From NCBI GenBank assembly GCA_016184235.1, contig JACPDC010000349.1, forward strand, positions 1 through 7,287: a DNA stretch of 7,287 bases, read 5' to 3'. Source of the stretch: Deltaproteobacteria bacterium (GTDB lineage Bacteria; Desulfobacterota; Binatia; UBA9968). The notes below the pieces were generated by a model. It saw nothing but the letters and a program-made list of their open reading frames with translations, ran no database searches and was not told where the DNA came from. The position numbers and the translations under genes are program-made. Below, in pieces: positions 7,271 to 7,287 of this stretch (positions within the stretch are counted from its first letter, which is position 1; the number at the start of each line of letters is the position of its first letter).

Positions 7271-7287
7271 GATGAGCGTGGATAAGC

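Noticed and set aside
1..7287. CRISPR array, tRNA/rRNA, insertion sequence ends, selenocysteine codons
   Set aside because: No spaced direct repeats, RNA gene signatures, transposase or terminal inverted repeats were seen. The likely metal ligands are ordinary TGC cysteines, and the only large repeat is the paralogous gene pair.

Overview
The window is a compact block of genes that all lie on the minus strand, so it reads right to left. It encodes a membrane-anchored complex iron-sulfur molybdoenzyme (CISM, DMSO-reductase superfamily) with an unusual extra paralog. The molybdoenzyme genes are GC-rich (about 60-70% in lines counted by hand). That richness, together with an orphan NMT1-type periplasmic binding protein, suggests a soil or sediment bacterium, perhaps of a deltaproteobacterial, Binatia, Rokubacteria or Tectomicrobia type. 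This placement is only a guess, because no rRNA or taxonomic marker gene is present.

Layout in transcription order: a MoaD/ThiS-like sulfur-carrier protein (7270-6971); a molybdopterin catalytic subunit, 'copy A' (6968-4431); an NrfD/PsrC-type eight-helix membrane anchor (4409-3534); a PsrB/DmsB-type four-cluster ferredoxin subunit (3522-2920); an NMT1/SsuA-like solute-binding protein with a signal peptide (2835-1837); the frameshifted 3' tail of a second MoaD gene (1836-1773); and a second catalytic subunit, 'copy B', which starts at 1770 and runs off the left edge after 590 codons. Gaps between genes are 2-84 bases, and no convincing terminator or internal promoter was found, so one transcript is plausible.

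Copy A, the ferredoxin subunit and the NrfD subunit form a complete catalytic / electron-transfer / quinone-site set. Copy A has no Tat signal, so its active site is probably cytoplasmic, as in phenylacetyl-CoA:acceptor oxidoreductase (PadBCD) and unlike periplasmic polysulfide or thiosulfate reductases. The substrate cannot be read from the sequence. The MoaD-like protein probably supports molybdopterin (or tungstopterin) supply.

The main discovery is at 1773-1836. Between the binding-protein stop codon and copy B lies a remnant matching the last 19 residues of the MoaD-like protein at 18 positions, broken by one inserted base, and most base differences are synonymous. The ancestral unit was therefore moaD plus catalytic subunit, present twice. 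The second moaD was later cut down, leaving only the part that holds copy B's ribosome binding site. Copy B also lacks five residues just before the predicted molybdenum-ligand cysteine, which suggests a different substrate.
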